A stretch of DNA of 64,000 nt from an uncultured Eubacteriales bacterium (lineage in GTDB: Bacteria > Bacillota > Clostridia > HGM11514), in assembly GCA_902492655.1 (NCBI GenBank), contig CABUMF010000007.1:6766-70765 (forward strand). Reading direction: 5' to 3'. Below the pieces are notes generated by a model, which ran no database searches, had not been told where the DNA came from, and worked only from the letters and a program-made list of their open reading frames with translations. Position numbers and translations under genes: made by a program. Shown here piece after piece: positions 50,854 to 57,506 of the stretch (positions within the stretch are counted from its first letter, which is position 1; the number at the start of each line of letters is the position of its first letter).

Positions 50854-51573
50854 ATGATAAGAGTTTTGGTATGGAACGAATTTCAACACGAAAAGACGCA
50901 GGAGGCAGTAAAAAAGATTTACCCTGACGGTATGCATACTGCCATAAAGGAATTTTTGGAATGTGAGGAGGACATCACCGTCAAAACCGCAACGCTGGAT
51001 GACGAAAACTGCGGTATAACCGATGAAATTCTTGCACAAACCGATGTTCTTTTATGGTGGGGGCATTGCTACCACGATAAGGTTCCCGATGAGGTGGCAT
51101 CAGCGGTTCAGAGGGCGGTTCTTAAGGGAATGGGCTTTATTCCGCTTCATTCGGCGCATCATTCAAAGCCCTTCAAGCTTCTTATGGGAACAACCTGCAA
51201 CCTTTCCTGGCGTGAGGACGGGGATTTTGAAAGAATTTGGATTTTGGATCACTCCCACCCCATTACAAAGGATTTGGGAAGATACATATATCTTGAGCAT
51301 GAGGAAACCTATGCCGAGCCTTTTGGCATTCCCGAGCCCGACAAACTGCTTATGATAGGCAGCTATGAGGGCGGCGAGGTATTCCGTTCGGGGTGCGTGT
51401 ATCGCCGCGGAAACGGAAGAATATTCTATTTCCAGCCCGGGCATGAATCCTTCCCCACATATTACAACAAGGATGTTCAGAAGGTAATCGTAAACGCAGT
51501 GAGATGGGTAGCGCCCGTAATGAGGGTTGACGATCTTCCCTGTCCGATGATAAAGAAGATAGAAGGTAAATAG
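50854..51573 (+). CDS. ThuA-like (trehalose utilization) protein
   Basis: 239 residues; ATG 50854 (MIRVLVWNEFQHEK) overlaps the upstream stop region and has GGAGAG. It has a ThuA/glutamine-amidotransferase-like fold: TDVLLWWGHCYHDKVPDEV, GMGFIPLHSAHHSKPFKLLMG, ILDHSHPITKDLG and GRIFYFQPGHESFPTYYN. Such proteins occur in sugar-catabolic operons and their reaction is not settled. Co-transcription with a Na+-pump subunit is unexpected and may simply reflect operon drift. Confidence 0.82.
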   Translation: MIRVLVWNEFQHEKTQEAVKKIYPDGMHTAIKEFLECEEDITVKTATLDDENCGITDEILAQTDVLLWWGHCYHDKVPDEVASAVQRAVLKGMGFIPLHSAHHSKPFKLLMGTTCNLSWREDGDFERIWILDHSHPITKDLGRYIYLEHEETYAEPFGIPEPDKLLMIGSYEGGEVFRSGCVYRRGNGRIFYFQPGHESFPTYYNKDVQKVIVNAVRWVAPVMRVDDLPCPMIKKIEGK

Positions 51574-51580
51574 GGGCGTA

Positions 51581-51824
51581 AATCAAAATGCGCACACCGC
51601 ATAAAGCGCAAAAACCACGAAAAAATTGCGGTTAACAGCGGTCAAAAGCACAAACTTTTCAGCATGAAAATCCGTAATACAATGATTTTCTAAAATCAAA
51701 ACGCTTTATGCTATGAACAAACTTCGCCTCTCGCTGTATCACATACAGCTTCGGGTAACCAAAAGCAAGGTCTTGCCTTGCTTTTGCTCAGTTTGTCCAT
51801 TCTGCACTATTTTTCTTCACCCCC
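51581..51824 (-). repeat. Tandem repeat unit A (contains structured repeat copy 2)
   Basis: Unit A resembles unit B (51833-51987) over its whole length: GCGCACACCGCATAAAGC, AGCATGAAAATCCGTAATA, AAAATCAAAACGCTTTATGCTATG, then TTTTTCTTCACCCC. It has an 89-nt insertion (51716-51804) that unit B lacks. The insertion is the three-way-junction part shared with 31809-31922. Confidence 0.75.
51704..51818 (-). repeat. Structured dispersed repeat, copy 2
   Basis: Inverted copy of 31809-31922. On the minus strand the long hairpin is CAAAAGCAAGG/CCTTGCTTTTG and the short hairpin GCTGTAT/ATACAGC; both differ from copy 1 yet remain paired. Outer stem GGACAAACT/AGTTTGTTC is identical. Confidence 0.75.
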
Positions 51825-51832
51825 AAGGTGAC

Positions 51833-51987
51833 AAAATTAAAACGCACACACCGCATAAAGCACAAAAATCAAAAATAATTTACGGATAACAGCGGACAAA
51901 AGCATAAACTTGTCAGCATGAAAATCCGTAATATGTTGTTTCCTAAAATCAAAACGCTTTATGCTATGCACTGTTTTTCTTCACCCC
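51833..51987 (-). repeat. Tandem repeat unit B
   Basis: Same unit as A without the 89-nt structured insert. Contains TTACGGAT/ATCCGTAA arms that could form a stem. No coding potential. The 474-bp stretch 51574-52047 has no gene. Confidence 0.7.
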
Positions 51988-52007
51988 ATTTAAACCATGA
52001 TAACACA

Positions 52008-52036
52008 AAAAGCCGCGGATTTTTTCCGCGGCTTTG
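52008..52036 (-). terminator. Terminator of rpsF-ssb-rpsR
   Basis: AAAGCCGCGGA / TCCGCGGCTTT perfect hairpin followed by TTTGTG on the minus strand. Confidence 0.85.
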
Positions 52037-52047
52037 GTTAATTACAA

Positions 52048-52293
52048 TCAATCTGTTGTGAAAGGCAAAAGTGCGATGTGTCTTGCCCTCTTGATAGCTT
52101 CTGTAAGCTGTCTCTGATGCTGAGCGCAAGTACCTGTAATTCTGCGTGGCAGAATTTTAGCTCTATCGGAGATATATCTGCGAAGCTTAGCAACATCCTT
52201 ATAATCAATGCTTTCAGCCTTTTCAACACAAAAAGCACAAACCTTTTTCTTAGGCTTACGACCTCTCATGGGTTTCTGTTCTCTTTCAGCCAT
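52048..52293 (-). CDS. rpsR: Ribosomal protein S18
   Basis: 81 residues: basic N-terminus, VCAFCVEKAESIDYKDV, LRRYISDRAKILPRRITGTCAQHQRQL and AIKRARHIALLPF. The CX2C plus a later Cys suggests a zinc-binding (C+) S18 form. Third gene of the usual rpsF-ssb-rpsR operon. Confidence 0.97.
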   Translation of the reverse strand: MAEREQKPMRGRKPKKKVCAFCVEKAESIDYKDVAKLRRYISDRAKILPRRITGTCAQHQRQLTEAIKRARHIALLPFTTD

Positions 52294-52319
52294 TTGTAAA
52301 TTCCTCCAATCCTTAATAA

Positions 52320-52769
52320 TTAAAACGGAAGTTCTGCATCGTCAATCGGCATAAAATTATCGTCAAAATCCATGGTCTTATCGGGTTCGGAGGGCGCCGG
52401 AGCCGATTGAGCCGGCTGAGCAACAGGTGACGGAGCTGAATCTCTGTCCTTTTTGCTTTCGCCGAAATGCACCTCTTCAGCGACAACATCCATACCGTAT
52501 TGAGTTTTGCCGTCCTTATCCTCCCATCTTCTCGACTGGAGAGAGCCGACAACAACCATAAGCTGACCTTTTTTGAACCATTTGCCGATAAATTCAGCCG
52601 TTGAACGGAAAGCGACAATGTTGATAAAATCGGTCTGTCTTTCCTCGCCCTGCTTCACATAGCTTCTCTGAACGGCGAGCGTAAACCTGACAACCGCAAC
52701 ACCTGCAGTGCTGAAACGCATTTCAGGGTCATTGGTCAATCTTCCCATTAACATAACTTTATTCAGCAT
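52320..52769 (-). CDS. ssb: Single-stranded DNA-binding protein
   Basis: 149 residues from MLNKVMLMGRLTNDPEMRF (ATG 52769, GGGAGG upstream). OB fold ~1-105 with FINIVAFRSTAEFIGKWFKKGQ, a Pro/Ala-rich linker and the acidic tip DDAELPF that docks partner proteins. A longer frame to 52802 is rejected. Coordinates replication and repair at ssDNA. Confidence 0.96.
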   Translation of the reverse strand: MLNKVMLMGRLTNDPEMRFSTAGVAVVRFTLAVQRSYVKQGEERQTDFINIVAFRSTAEFIGKWFKKGQLMVVVGSLQSRRWEDKDGKTQYGMDVVAEEVHFGESKKDRDSAPSPVAQPAQSAPAPSEPDKTMDFDDNFMPIDDAELPF

Positions 52770-52814
52770 AAAATAACCTCCCGTTATGCGGAAAAACCGC
52801 ACCTTCCAAGCGAA

Positions 52815-53105
52815 TTACTTCTTGATAACAATACTTCTCAGAATACCGTCTGTGATCTTGTAAATACGTTCAAGCTCAGCCGGGAAATCGGGCTTAGAGC
52901 TGAAGTTAGCAAGAACATAGTAACCGTCTTCAAAGTCATTGATAGGATAAGCAAGTCTTCTTTTACCCCAAACATCAACGCTTTCGAGAGTACCTGCAGA
53001 TTCGATCAATGATGAGAACTTGTCAACAAGTGCCTGAGTTTCCTCCTCGGATAAAGAGGGATTTAAAACGAAAATCGTTTCGTACTTGTTAATAACTTCT
53101 ACCAT
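52815..53105 (-). CDS. rpsF: Ribosomal protein S6
   Basis: 96 residues, NKYETIFVLNPSLSEEE, WGKRRLAYPINDFEDGYYVLANF. AAGGAGGTG precedes the ATG. First gene of rpsF-ssb-rpsR. The ~65-nt leader between promoter and start contains CTCC/GGAG and TTTGG/CCAAA complementarities; an S6:S18 autoregulatory element is possible but I could not fit its conserved bulge. Confidence 0.97.
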   Translation of the reverse strand: MVEVINKYETIFVLNPSLSEEETQALVDKFSSLIESAGTLESVDVWGKRRLAYPINDFEDGYYVLANFSSKPDFPAELERIYKITDGILRSIVIKK

Positions 53106-53172
53106 TTGCGTTCACCTCCTTTTGGACTTTGGCCCCAAATTTTGGAGCAAGGATTAAATTACATACACACAT

Positions 53173-53201
53173 ATTATACTATATTTTAACCCATATGTCA
53201 A
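53173..53201 (-). promoter_or_regulatory. Promoter of rpsF-ssb-rpsR
   Basis: TTGACA (53196-53201), 17-bp spacer, TATAAT (53173-53178) on the minus strand; the -35 overlaps the 3' end of murI. Confidence 0.85.
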
Positions 53202-53971
53202 CATTTTTTTATGCTTTCGAGCAATTTTTTTGAAAGATTAACCATATCGGGGGTATTAAGGCTGTTTAGTATCTCGATATTTCCGCAAATTCCCTGTTCT
53301 TTTTTGATTCCGGCCTCTACGAGCCTTCGTTTTGTTTCCTTTGCGGTGCCGAGGCCGCCGTCAAAAATCTTAACGCCGTCCCCCATGATTTTTGCAATCT
53401 CGTCCTTTACAAAGGGATAATGTGTGCACCCGAGCACAACCGAGTCAACCTTCCCCACGAAAGGCGAAAGTATGTTTTTAAGGTAATTTACCGTTTTTTC
53501 GGAATGGATTTCCCCCTTTTCGATAAGACCGGCAAGCTCGTGACAGGGAAGCGGAATAACCCGAGCCTTCCCCGAAAAATGCGAAACAAGCTCGCAGAAC
53601 TTCTCCTCATGAAGGGTAACGGCGGTTGCCATGCAAAGCACCACCGAATTGCTTTTATACATAATTGCAGGCTTAACGGCAGGCTCAATCCCGATAACGG
53701 GAATATCATATTCTTCTCTTAAAATGCTTATTGCGGCGCTTGTTGCGGTGTTGCAGGCAATAACCACCGCCTTTGCCCCCGCATCCACCAGCATTTTAAT
53801 ATTTTTTAAGGTAAGCTCCCTTACCTCCTCCACAGACCTTTCTCCGTAGGGGGCGTTCTTCGAGTCACCGAAATATACATAGTCCTCCTCGGGCATATGG
53901 GAAATGAGCTCCGCAAGAACGCTTATTCCCCCGACTCCCGAATCAAAAACAGCAATAAAACCGGGCTTCAT
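53198..53971 (-). CDS. murI: Glutamate racemase
   Basis: 257 residues from MKPGFIAVFDSGVGGISVL (ATG 53971, AGGTAA upstream). Catalytic cysteines sit in VIACNTATSAA and VVLGCTHYPF; YFGDSKNAPYG is conserved. Supplies D-glutamate for peptidoglycan in the cytoplasm. A longer frame to 54037 lacks a ribosome site. Stand-alone gene; its end carries the rpsF -35 box. Confidence 0.96.
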   Translation of the reverse strand: MKPGFIAVFDSGVGGISVLAELISHMPEEDYVYFGDSKNAPYGERSVEEVRELTLKNIKMLVDAGAKAVVIACNTATSAAISILREEYDIPVIGIEPAVKPAIMYKSNSVVLCMATAVTLHEEKFCELVSHFSGKARVIPLPCHELAGLIEKGEIHSEKTVNYLKNILSPFVGKVDSVVLGCTHYPFVKDEIAKIMGDGVKIFDGGLGTAKETKRRLVEAGIKKEQGICGNIEILNSLNTPDMVNLSKKLLESIKKC

Positions 53972-54099
53972 CACAATTACCTTCCAACAAAAACAATTTA
54001 TATTAAACAGTATAACGCATTTTTGCGGATTTTTCAATAGGTTTTGCGGAATATTAACCGAAACTTAAAAATACAATCAAAAAAGAGGAGGTCGGGGCG

Positions 54100-54933
54100 A
54101 TGCAATATGTATTGTTTTTCATAGGGGTTGCGGTTTTTTCGGTGTGTCAATGTCTGTTTACCGCGGCGGTATGCGGACAAAAAAGATTTCGGATAACGCT
54201 GTGTTTATCGTACATTCTGCCTGTCATTTTATTGATTTCTCTTTTTTCCGAAAGTAAAAGCCCGGATATTTCCTGCCTTCTCCCCATAAGCGCGGCAAGC
54301 TTTATACCGGGTTTTGTAGTCCCGCTTATCCTTATTTTTCGGGGAAACACTCCCTGCGATACAAAAAACACCTTCAAGCTTATCTGCCTTACGGCGAGCT
54401 CGGCATTTGTGTGGATTGCATCGTACTTTAAGGTCAGCGTTTTCACGATGCTGTTTTGCGCATTGCTGTATGCGGCGTATCTTATTTTCACCGATGAAAA
54501 TAAAACCTCGGAAATTTCCCGTCAGCCCTTCAGGGTATATTCGATATTGTTTTCCGTTCCGGGCATTGCCTTAGGGTGTGTCATGACCGTAAAATACAGT
54601 ATTATTCTGACCTCCGGCACCGTACCGGTTCGTTACGCCGTACTGCTTATCACAGCCCTTTGCGGAGGATTTTCGTTTATATATTTGAAGGATAGGCTTA
54701 ATATGTCCCGACTTTTTGATATTTCCGCAGGGCTGATTTTACTGGGCTTTCCTTCTTGCAGGATACTCCGAAGCACGGCGGTTTTGATACCCGAAAGCAT
54801 ATTTCGAACCGAAATACCCTTCATGCTGATGCTGTATCTTCTGTTGACCTCCGCCGCAATAATCGGCAAAAAGCACACAAGAGTCCTGGGAATAATAATG
54901 CTGCTTCTTTTCCTCGTCAGAATTTGTTTATAA
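54100..54933 (+). CDS. Polytopic membrane protein, unknown
   Basis: 277 residues, about eight or nine membrane helices (VLFFIGVAVFSVCQCLFTAAVCG, LSYILPVILLISLF, AASFIPGFVVPLILIF, MLMLYLLLTSAAIIG). AGGAGG precedes the ATG. No family recognised; it is convergent with spoIIR and overlaps its end by 17 bp. Helix content and basic loops could fit a transporter-like or signalling membrane protein, but nothing decisive is seen. Confidence 0.65.
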   Translation: MQYVLFFIGVAVFSVCQCLFTAAVCGQKRFRITLCLSYILPVILLISLFSESKSPDISCLLPISAASFIPGFVVPLILIFRGNTPCDTKNTFKLICLTASSAFVWIASYFKVSVFTMLFCALLYAAYLIFTDENKTSEISRQPFRVYSILFSVPGIALGCVMTVKYSIILTSGTVPVRYAVLLITALCGGFSFIYLKDRLNMSRLFDISAGLILLGFPSCRILRSTAVLIPESIFRTEIPFMLMLYLLLTSAAIIGKKHTRVLGIIMLLLFLVRICL

Positions 54934-55513
54934 GGCTCATGGCGGCATCGACTATTTTGAAGCGTATGATTACAGGGAGGTTGTCGTCTGTTATAAGCTT
55001 AAAATCGCTTTCGGAGAGGTTTTCCTTTAAGTATTCCAATGAAGCCTCATCGAGGGAGCCGCCCTTTGAAAGGCAAAGGGGCGGAAACATAACGCACCAC
55101 CAGTTTTCGCCTTCCGCCTTCCCTATTTTTATTCTGTAGGCGTCATAGCGTCCGGAGGGAAGGCGAATATTTCCGTAGCTTTTTTCGGGGAATGAAAATT
55201 TCCCGTATTCCACCTCTGTTTTGTAATCATAACCCGAGCTTTTTATAACCCTGTCTGCGGTATTTTTAATTCTGTCGCGGTTTTCGGTGAGAATTTTTTC
55301 CGACTCCGCCTTTGAAAGCGAGCCCACCGAAAGCTTTTCAACCTCGCAAAGCACGGCGTCTCTTACCTTGAGCTTTAACGCCTGATCCTCCTTTGAGTCG
55401 CTGTTTGCGACAACATGGAACCTTATAATGCTCCCCGACAAGTCCTCGTTAACAAAAAATGCATATGCAAAAATCAAGGAAGCAACAATAATAACATACA
55501 AAATTTTTTTCAT
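54917..55513 (-). CDS. spoIIR: Stage II sporulation protein R
   Basis: 198 residues: N-terminal membrane/signal helix (ILYVIIVASLIFAYAFF), then IIRFHVVANSDSKEDQALKLKVRDAVL, FPEKSYGNIRLPSGRYDAYRIKIG and GENWWCVMFPPLC, the SpoIIR signature. In sporulating Firmicutes it is secreted from the forespore under sigma-F and triggers SpoIIGA to activate sigma-E in the mother cell. Its presence argues that the organism can sporulate. Confidence 0.94.
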   Translation of the reverse strand: MKKILYVIIVASLIFAYAFFVNEDLSGSIIRFHVVANSDSKEDQALKLKVRDAVLCEVEKLSVGSLSKAESEKILTENRDRIKNTADRVIKSSGYDYKTEVEYGKFSFPEKSYGNIRLPSGRYDAYRIKIGKAEGENWWCVMFPPLCLSKGGSLDEASLEYLKENLSESDFKLITDDNLPVIIRFKIVDAAMSLINKF

Positions 55514-55570
55514 AATATCAACTCCGTTTTAAATGATTATTGCCTGCCGTACAAAAATTATACAAATCTG

Positions 55571-55599
55571 TTGAATTTTTCGGGGAAAAGGTGTATAAT
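55571..55599 (+). promoter_or_regulatory. ispE promoter
   Basis: TTGAAT (55571-55576), 17-bp spacer, TATAAT (55594-55599). Confidence 0.7.
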
Positions 55600-55630
55600 A
55601 GATGAAAGACAACCCGAACGGAGAAGAAAA

Positions 55631-56494
55631 ATGAAGGTTAAAAGCTATGCGAAAATAAATATATCCCTCGATGTGATAAACAAAAGAGAGGACGGATACC
55701 ACAATCTCAGGATGATAATGCACTCGGTGGAGCTTTCGGACGATATTGAAATTAATATAAACGGGAGCAAAAGGATAAGCGTTTCCACAAACCTGCATTA
55801 TTTGCCCGACAATAAAAAGAACCACGCATATCGTGCGGCGGAGCTGTTTTTTGAACATACCGGGATAGAAAACCCGGGCATTCATATTGATATATTTAAA
55901 AGGATTCCCGTTAGTGCCGGGCTTGCCGGAGGAAGCTCCGATGCGGCGGCGGTTCTGCGGGCGCTGGACGAAATGTTTTCCGCGTCCCTTAGCCTTCCGG
56001 AGCTTGCAAAAATCGGGCTTTTGGTCGGGGCGGATGTGCCCTACTGCATACACGGCGGAACAATGCTCGCAGAAGGTGTGGGCGAAATTTTAACGCCCCT
56101 AAAAAAGATGCCAAAGGCGCCAATCGTTCTTTCAAAGCCGCCTATAGGGCTGTCAACCCCGAAGGTTTTCTCGGAAATATCGGCTGAAAAGATAAAGCTT
56201 CACCCCGATACGGACGGGATAATAAAAGCCCTTGATGCAGGCGATCTTAACGGCATATGCAAAAGGATGTTCAATGTGCTTGAGCCTGCGGCGCAGAGTG
56301 TTCTTTCAAAGTCGGGAAACGGCAATGCGGTGGAGGAGCTTAAGGAGGTTTTCAGAAACCACAACGCCTGCGGCACGCTTATGAGCGGGAGCGGGCCTAC
56401 GGTATTCGGGATATTCGAGGATATTAAAGATGCAAAATGCGCATATAATGCCGCAAAGCGTATTACAAGAGATACATTTCTTACAACAACATAA
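55631..56494 (+). CDS. ispE: 4-diphosphocytidyl-2-C-methyl-D-erythritol kinase
   Basis: 287-residue GHMP kinase of the MEP isoprenoid pathway. KSYAKINISLDVINKREDGYHNL at the start, IPVSAGLAGGSSDAAAVLRAL (ATP loop), GADVPYCIHGG and LMSGSGPTVFG. ATG 55631 follows GGAGAAG; a longer frame reaching back to 55415 overlaps spoIIR and is rejected. Divergent from spoIIR. Confidence 0.96.
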   Translation: MKVKSYAKINISLDVINKREDGYHNLRMIMHSVELSDDIEININGSKRISVSTNLHYLPDNKKNHAYRAAELFFEHTGIENPGIHIDIFKRIPVSAGLAGGSSDAAAVLRALDEMFSASLSLPELAKIGLLVGADVPYCIHGGTMLAEGVGEILTPLKKMPKAPIVLSKPPIGLSTPKVFSEISAEKIKLHPDTDGIIKALDAGDLNGICKRMFNVLEPAAQSVLSKSGNGNAVEELKEVFRNHNACGTLMSGSGPTVFGIFEDIKDAKCAYNAAKRITRDTFLTTT

Positions 56495-56500
56495 AAAGTG

Positions 56501-56539
56501 TGCACCCCGAAAGTCGATGATTTCGGAGTGCATTTTTTT
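56501..56539 (+). terminator. ispE terminator
   Basis: TGCACCCCGAAA / TTTCGGAGTGCA hairpin followed by TTTTTTT. Confidence 0.85.
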
Positions 56540-56744
56540 GTGCCGATATTTTGCTTGTGAAACATATCTTGTTTTCATCGAAAAAAGCAGTATATTACAG
56601 AAACTTATAATATTTTTTTATAAAATCACTGACAAAGCAAGAAAAAGGGTATATAATACATATAATACAGATAGGATTTATATGATTAGGTGTATTTCAA
56701 TCCTTTCAAGATGATGTTTTCCTTTCGGAAAACTTTCATAATGT

Positions 56745-56786
56745 CAATTATTCATTATTCATTATTCATTATTCATTATTAATTAC
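56745..56786. repeat. ATTCATT short tandem repeat
   Basis: Five or so tandem ATTCATT units in the gap 56540-56822, which has no gene. A possible plus-strand promoter (CTGACA at ~56631, TATAAT at ~56654) lies upstream with no coding target. Similar TTCATT runs occur at 31650-31675. Confidence 0.6.
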
Positions 56787-56815
56787 AAAAAATCCTACCG
56801 CAAGGTAGGATTTTT
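56787..56815 (-). terminator. Terminator after tRNA-Leu
   Basis: AAAATCCTACC / GGTAGGATTTT hairpin with T runs on both strands, eight bases past the tRNA 3' end. Confidence 0.8.
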
Positions 56816-56822
56816 GTTTTTC

Positions 56823-57150
56823 TGCCGCTGACCGGACTTGAACCGGTACGCCGTTGCCGGCGAGGGATTTTCTCACTACTCTATGTCACCATAGCCACGC
56901 AAAAATGCGTGTTGTAGTCCGGACTTGGTCTTTGCCATATCCTTTTTGGGACTTAGGCAGTCGGTGTAAGGTCTCTACACTCACCCCGCATGGGGTTAGC
57001 ACGGCGTTCTGTTTGCGCCTTCGCCGTTTTAGCCGACTTCTGCACCGCAGATTTCTTTACGGGCACTCTCTGCGAAAAAACCGCAGACGCATGGATTTCA
57101 TGCGTGCAAACATCAAAGTCCCTTGTGTCTGCCAATTCCACCACAGCGGC
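56823..57150 (-). tRNA. tRNA-Leu (UAA) interrupted by a group I intron
   Basis: The 5' exon (57116-57150) has the acceptor GCCGCTG, a Leu-type D arm (GTGGTGGAATTGGCAGACAC) and AGGGACTT. The 3' exon (56823-56871) has AAAATCCCT, a variable arm CGCCGGCAACGGCG, T arm ACCGGTTCAAGTCCGGT, CAGCGGC and discriminator A. Joined, the anticodon arm is AGGGA-CTTAAAA-TCCCT, anticodon UAA, with all stems fully paired. No CCA is encoded. The 244-nt interruption lies between U34 and A35. Confidence 0.93.
56872..57115 (-). ncRNA. Group I intron in the tRNA-Leu anticodon loop
   Basis: 244 nt, no ORF, ending in G before the 3' exon. The internal guide GAGTGCCC (57061-57068) pairs with exon GGGACTT, giving U34-G wobble at the splice site and one bulged G. 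P3 is CGGTG/CACCG. Hairpins are CCCC-ATGC-GGGG (P6-like) and GGCG/CGCC. The R and S core segments are GTGTAGAGACCTTACAC and AAGACCAAGTCC, with P7 GAC(C)TT/AAGTC. P8 lies between them. P9-type hairpins are ACGCA/TGCGT and CTATG-GTGA-CATAG with a GNRA loop. Two small hairpins enlarge the P1 loop. Probably self-splicing. Same insertion point as the classic cyanobacterial tRNA-Leu(UAA) intron. Confidence 0.9.
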
Positions 57151-57218
57151 ATCTATTAAGCTTTATAAATTATGCGAAAACCGCAGAATACTGAAAAACC
57201 ACCGTTTCACGCCTAATA

Positions 57219-57247
57219 ATGATACCACATTTAATAAAATTTGTCAA
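57219..57247 (-). promoter_or_regulatory. tRNA-Leu promoter
   Basis: TTGACA (57242-57247), 17-bp spacer, TATCAT (57219-57224) on the minus strand. Confidence 0.75.
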
Positions 57248-57318
57248 TAGCTTTTCAAAAAAAAATAATCGGATCCGAAAATCCAATTATTAAAAAAATA
57301 TTATAAAAAGGAGGGAAA

Positions 57319-57378
57319 ATGAAAAAACTTATTACATTATTTATGATACCATGTTTTATAGAAAAAATCAAGTCTTAA
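57319..57378 (+). CDS. 19-codon ORF with strong ribosome site, possible remnant
   Basis: ATG 57319 follows AAGGAGGG at ideal distance and encodes MKKLITLFMIPCFIEKIKS then TAA. It looks like the start of a signal peptide cut short, so it may be what remains of a secreted-protein gene, or a short peptide. The surrounding gap 57151-57464 holds only the tRNA promoter and this frame. Confidence 0.35.
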   Translation: MKKLITLFMIPCFIEKIKS

Positions 57379-57464
57379 TTTTGTGGATAATTAACAAACC
57401 AAGGTATATATTTTTGTGCAAGTTGAACAAAAGAAGTCTTATTTTGCAATTTTGGCAAAAAAAA

Positions 57465-57486
57465 GAAAGTGCCCGAAAGCACTTTC
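57465..57486 (-). terminator. Terminator of SGNH gene 1
   Basis: GAAAGTGC / GCACTTTC hairpin followed by TTTTTTTT on the minus strand. Confidence 0.82.
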
Positions 57487-57506
57487 CGTTTGTCAAAAAT
57501 GGAAAA

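Noticed and set aside
53106..53172. S6:S18-binding autoregulatory RNA upstream of rpsF
   Set aside because: Some complementarity exists, but the conserved bulged CCG arrangement could not be placed with confidence.
56745..56786. ATTCATT tandem run as a CRISPR array
   Set aside because: 7-bp units without spacers; no cas genes in the window.
56953..57144. 63-residue minus-strand ORF starting MVELADTRDF
   Set aside because: It is a translation of the tRNA-Leu 5' exon and intron, a common annotation artefact.
56823..57150. tmRNA (ssrA) as explanation for split tRNA-like halves
   Set aside because: The halves form a complete Leu tRNA with D arm, anticodon stem and long variable arm; tmRNA mimics tRNA-Ala, lacks an anticodon arm, and would need a tag ORF. 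Group I core motifs explain the insert.
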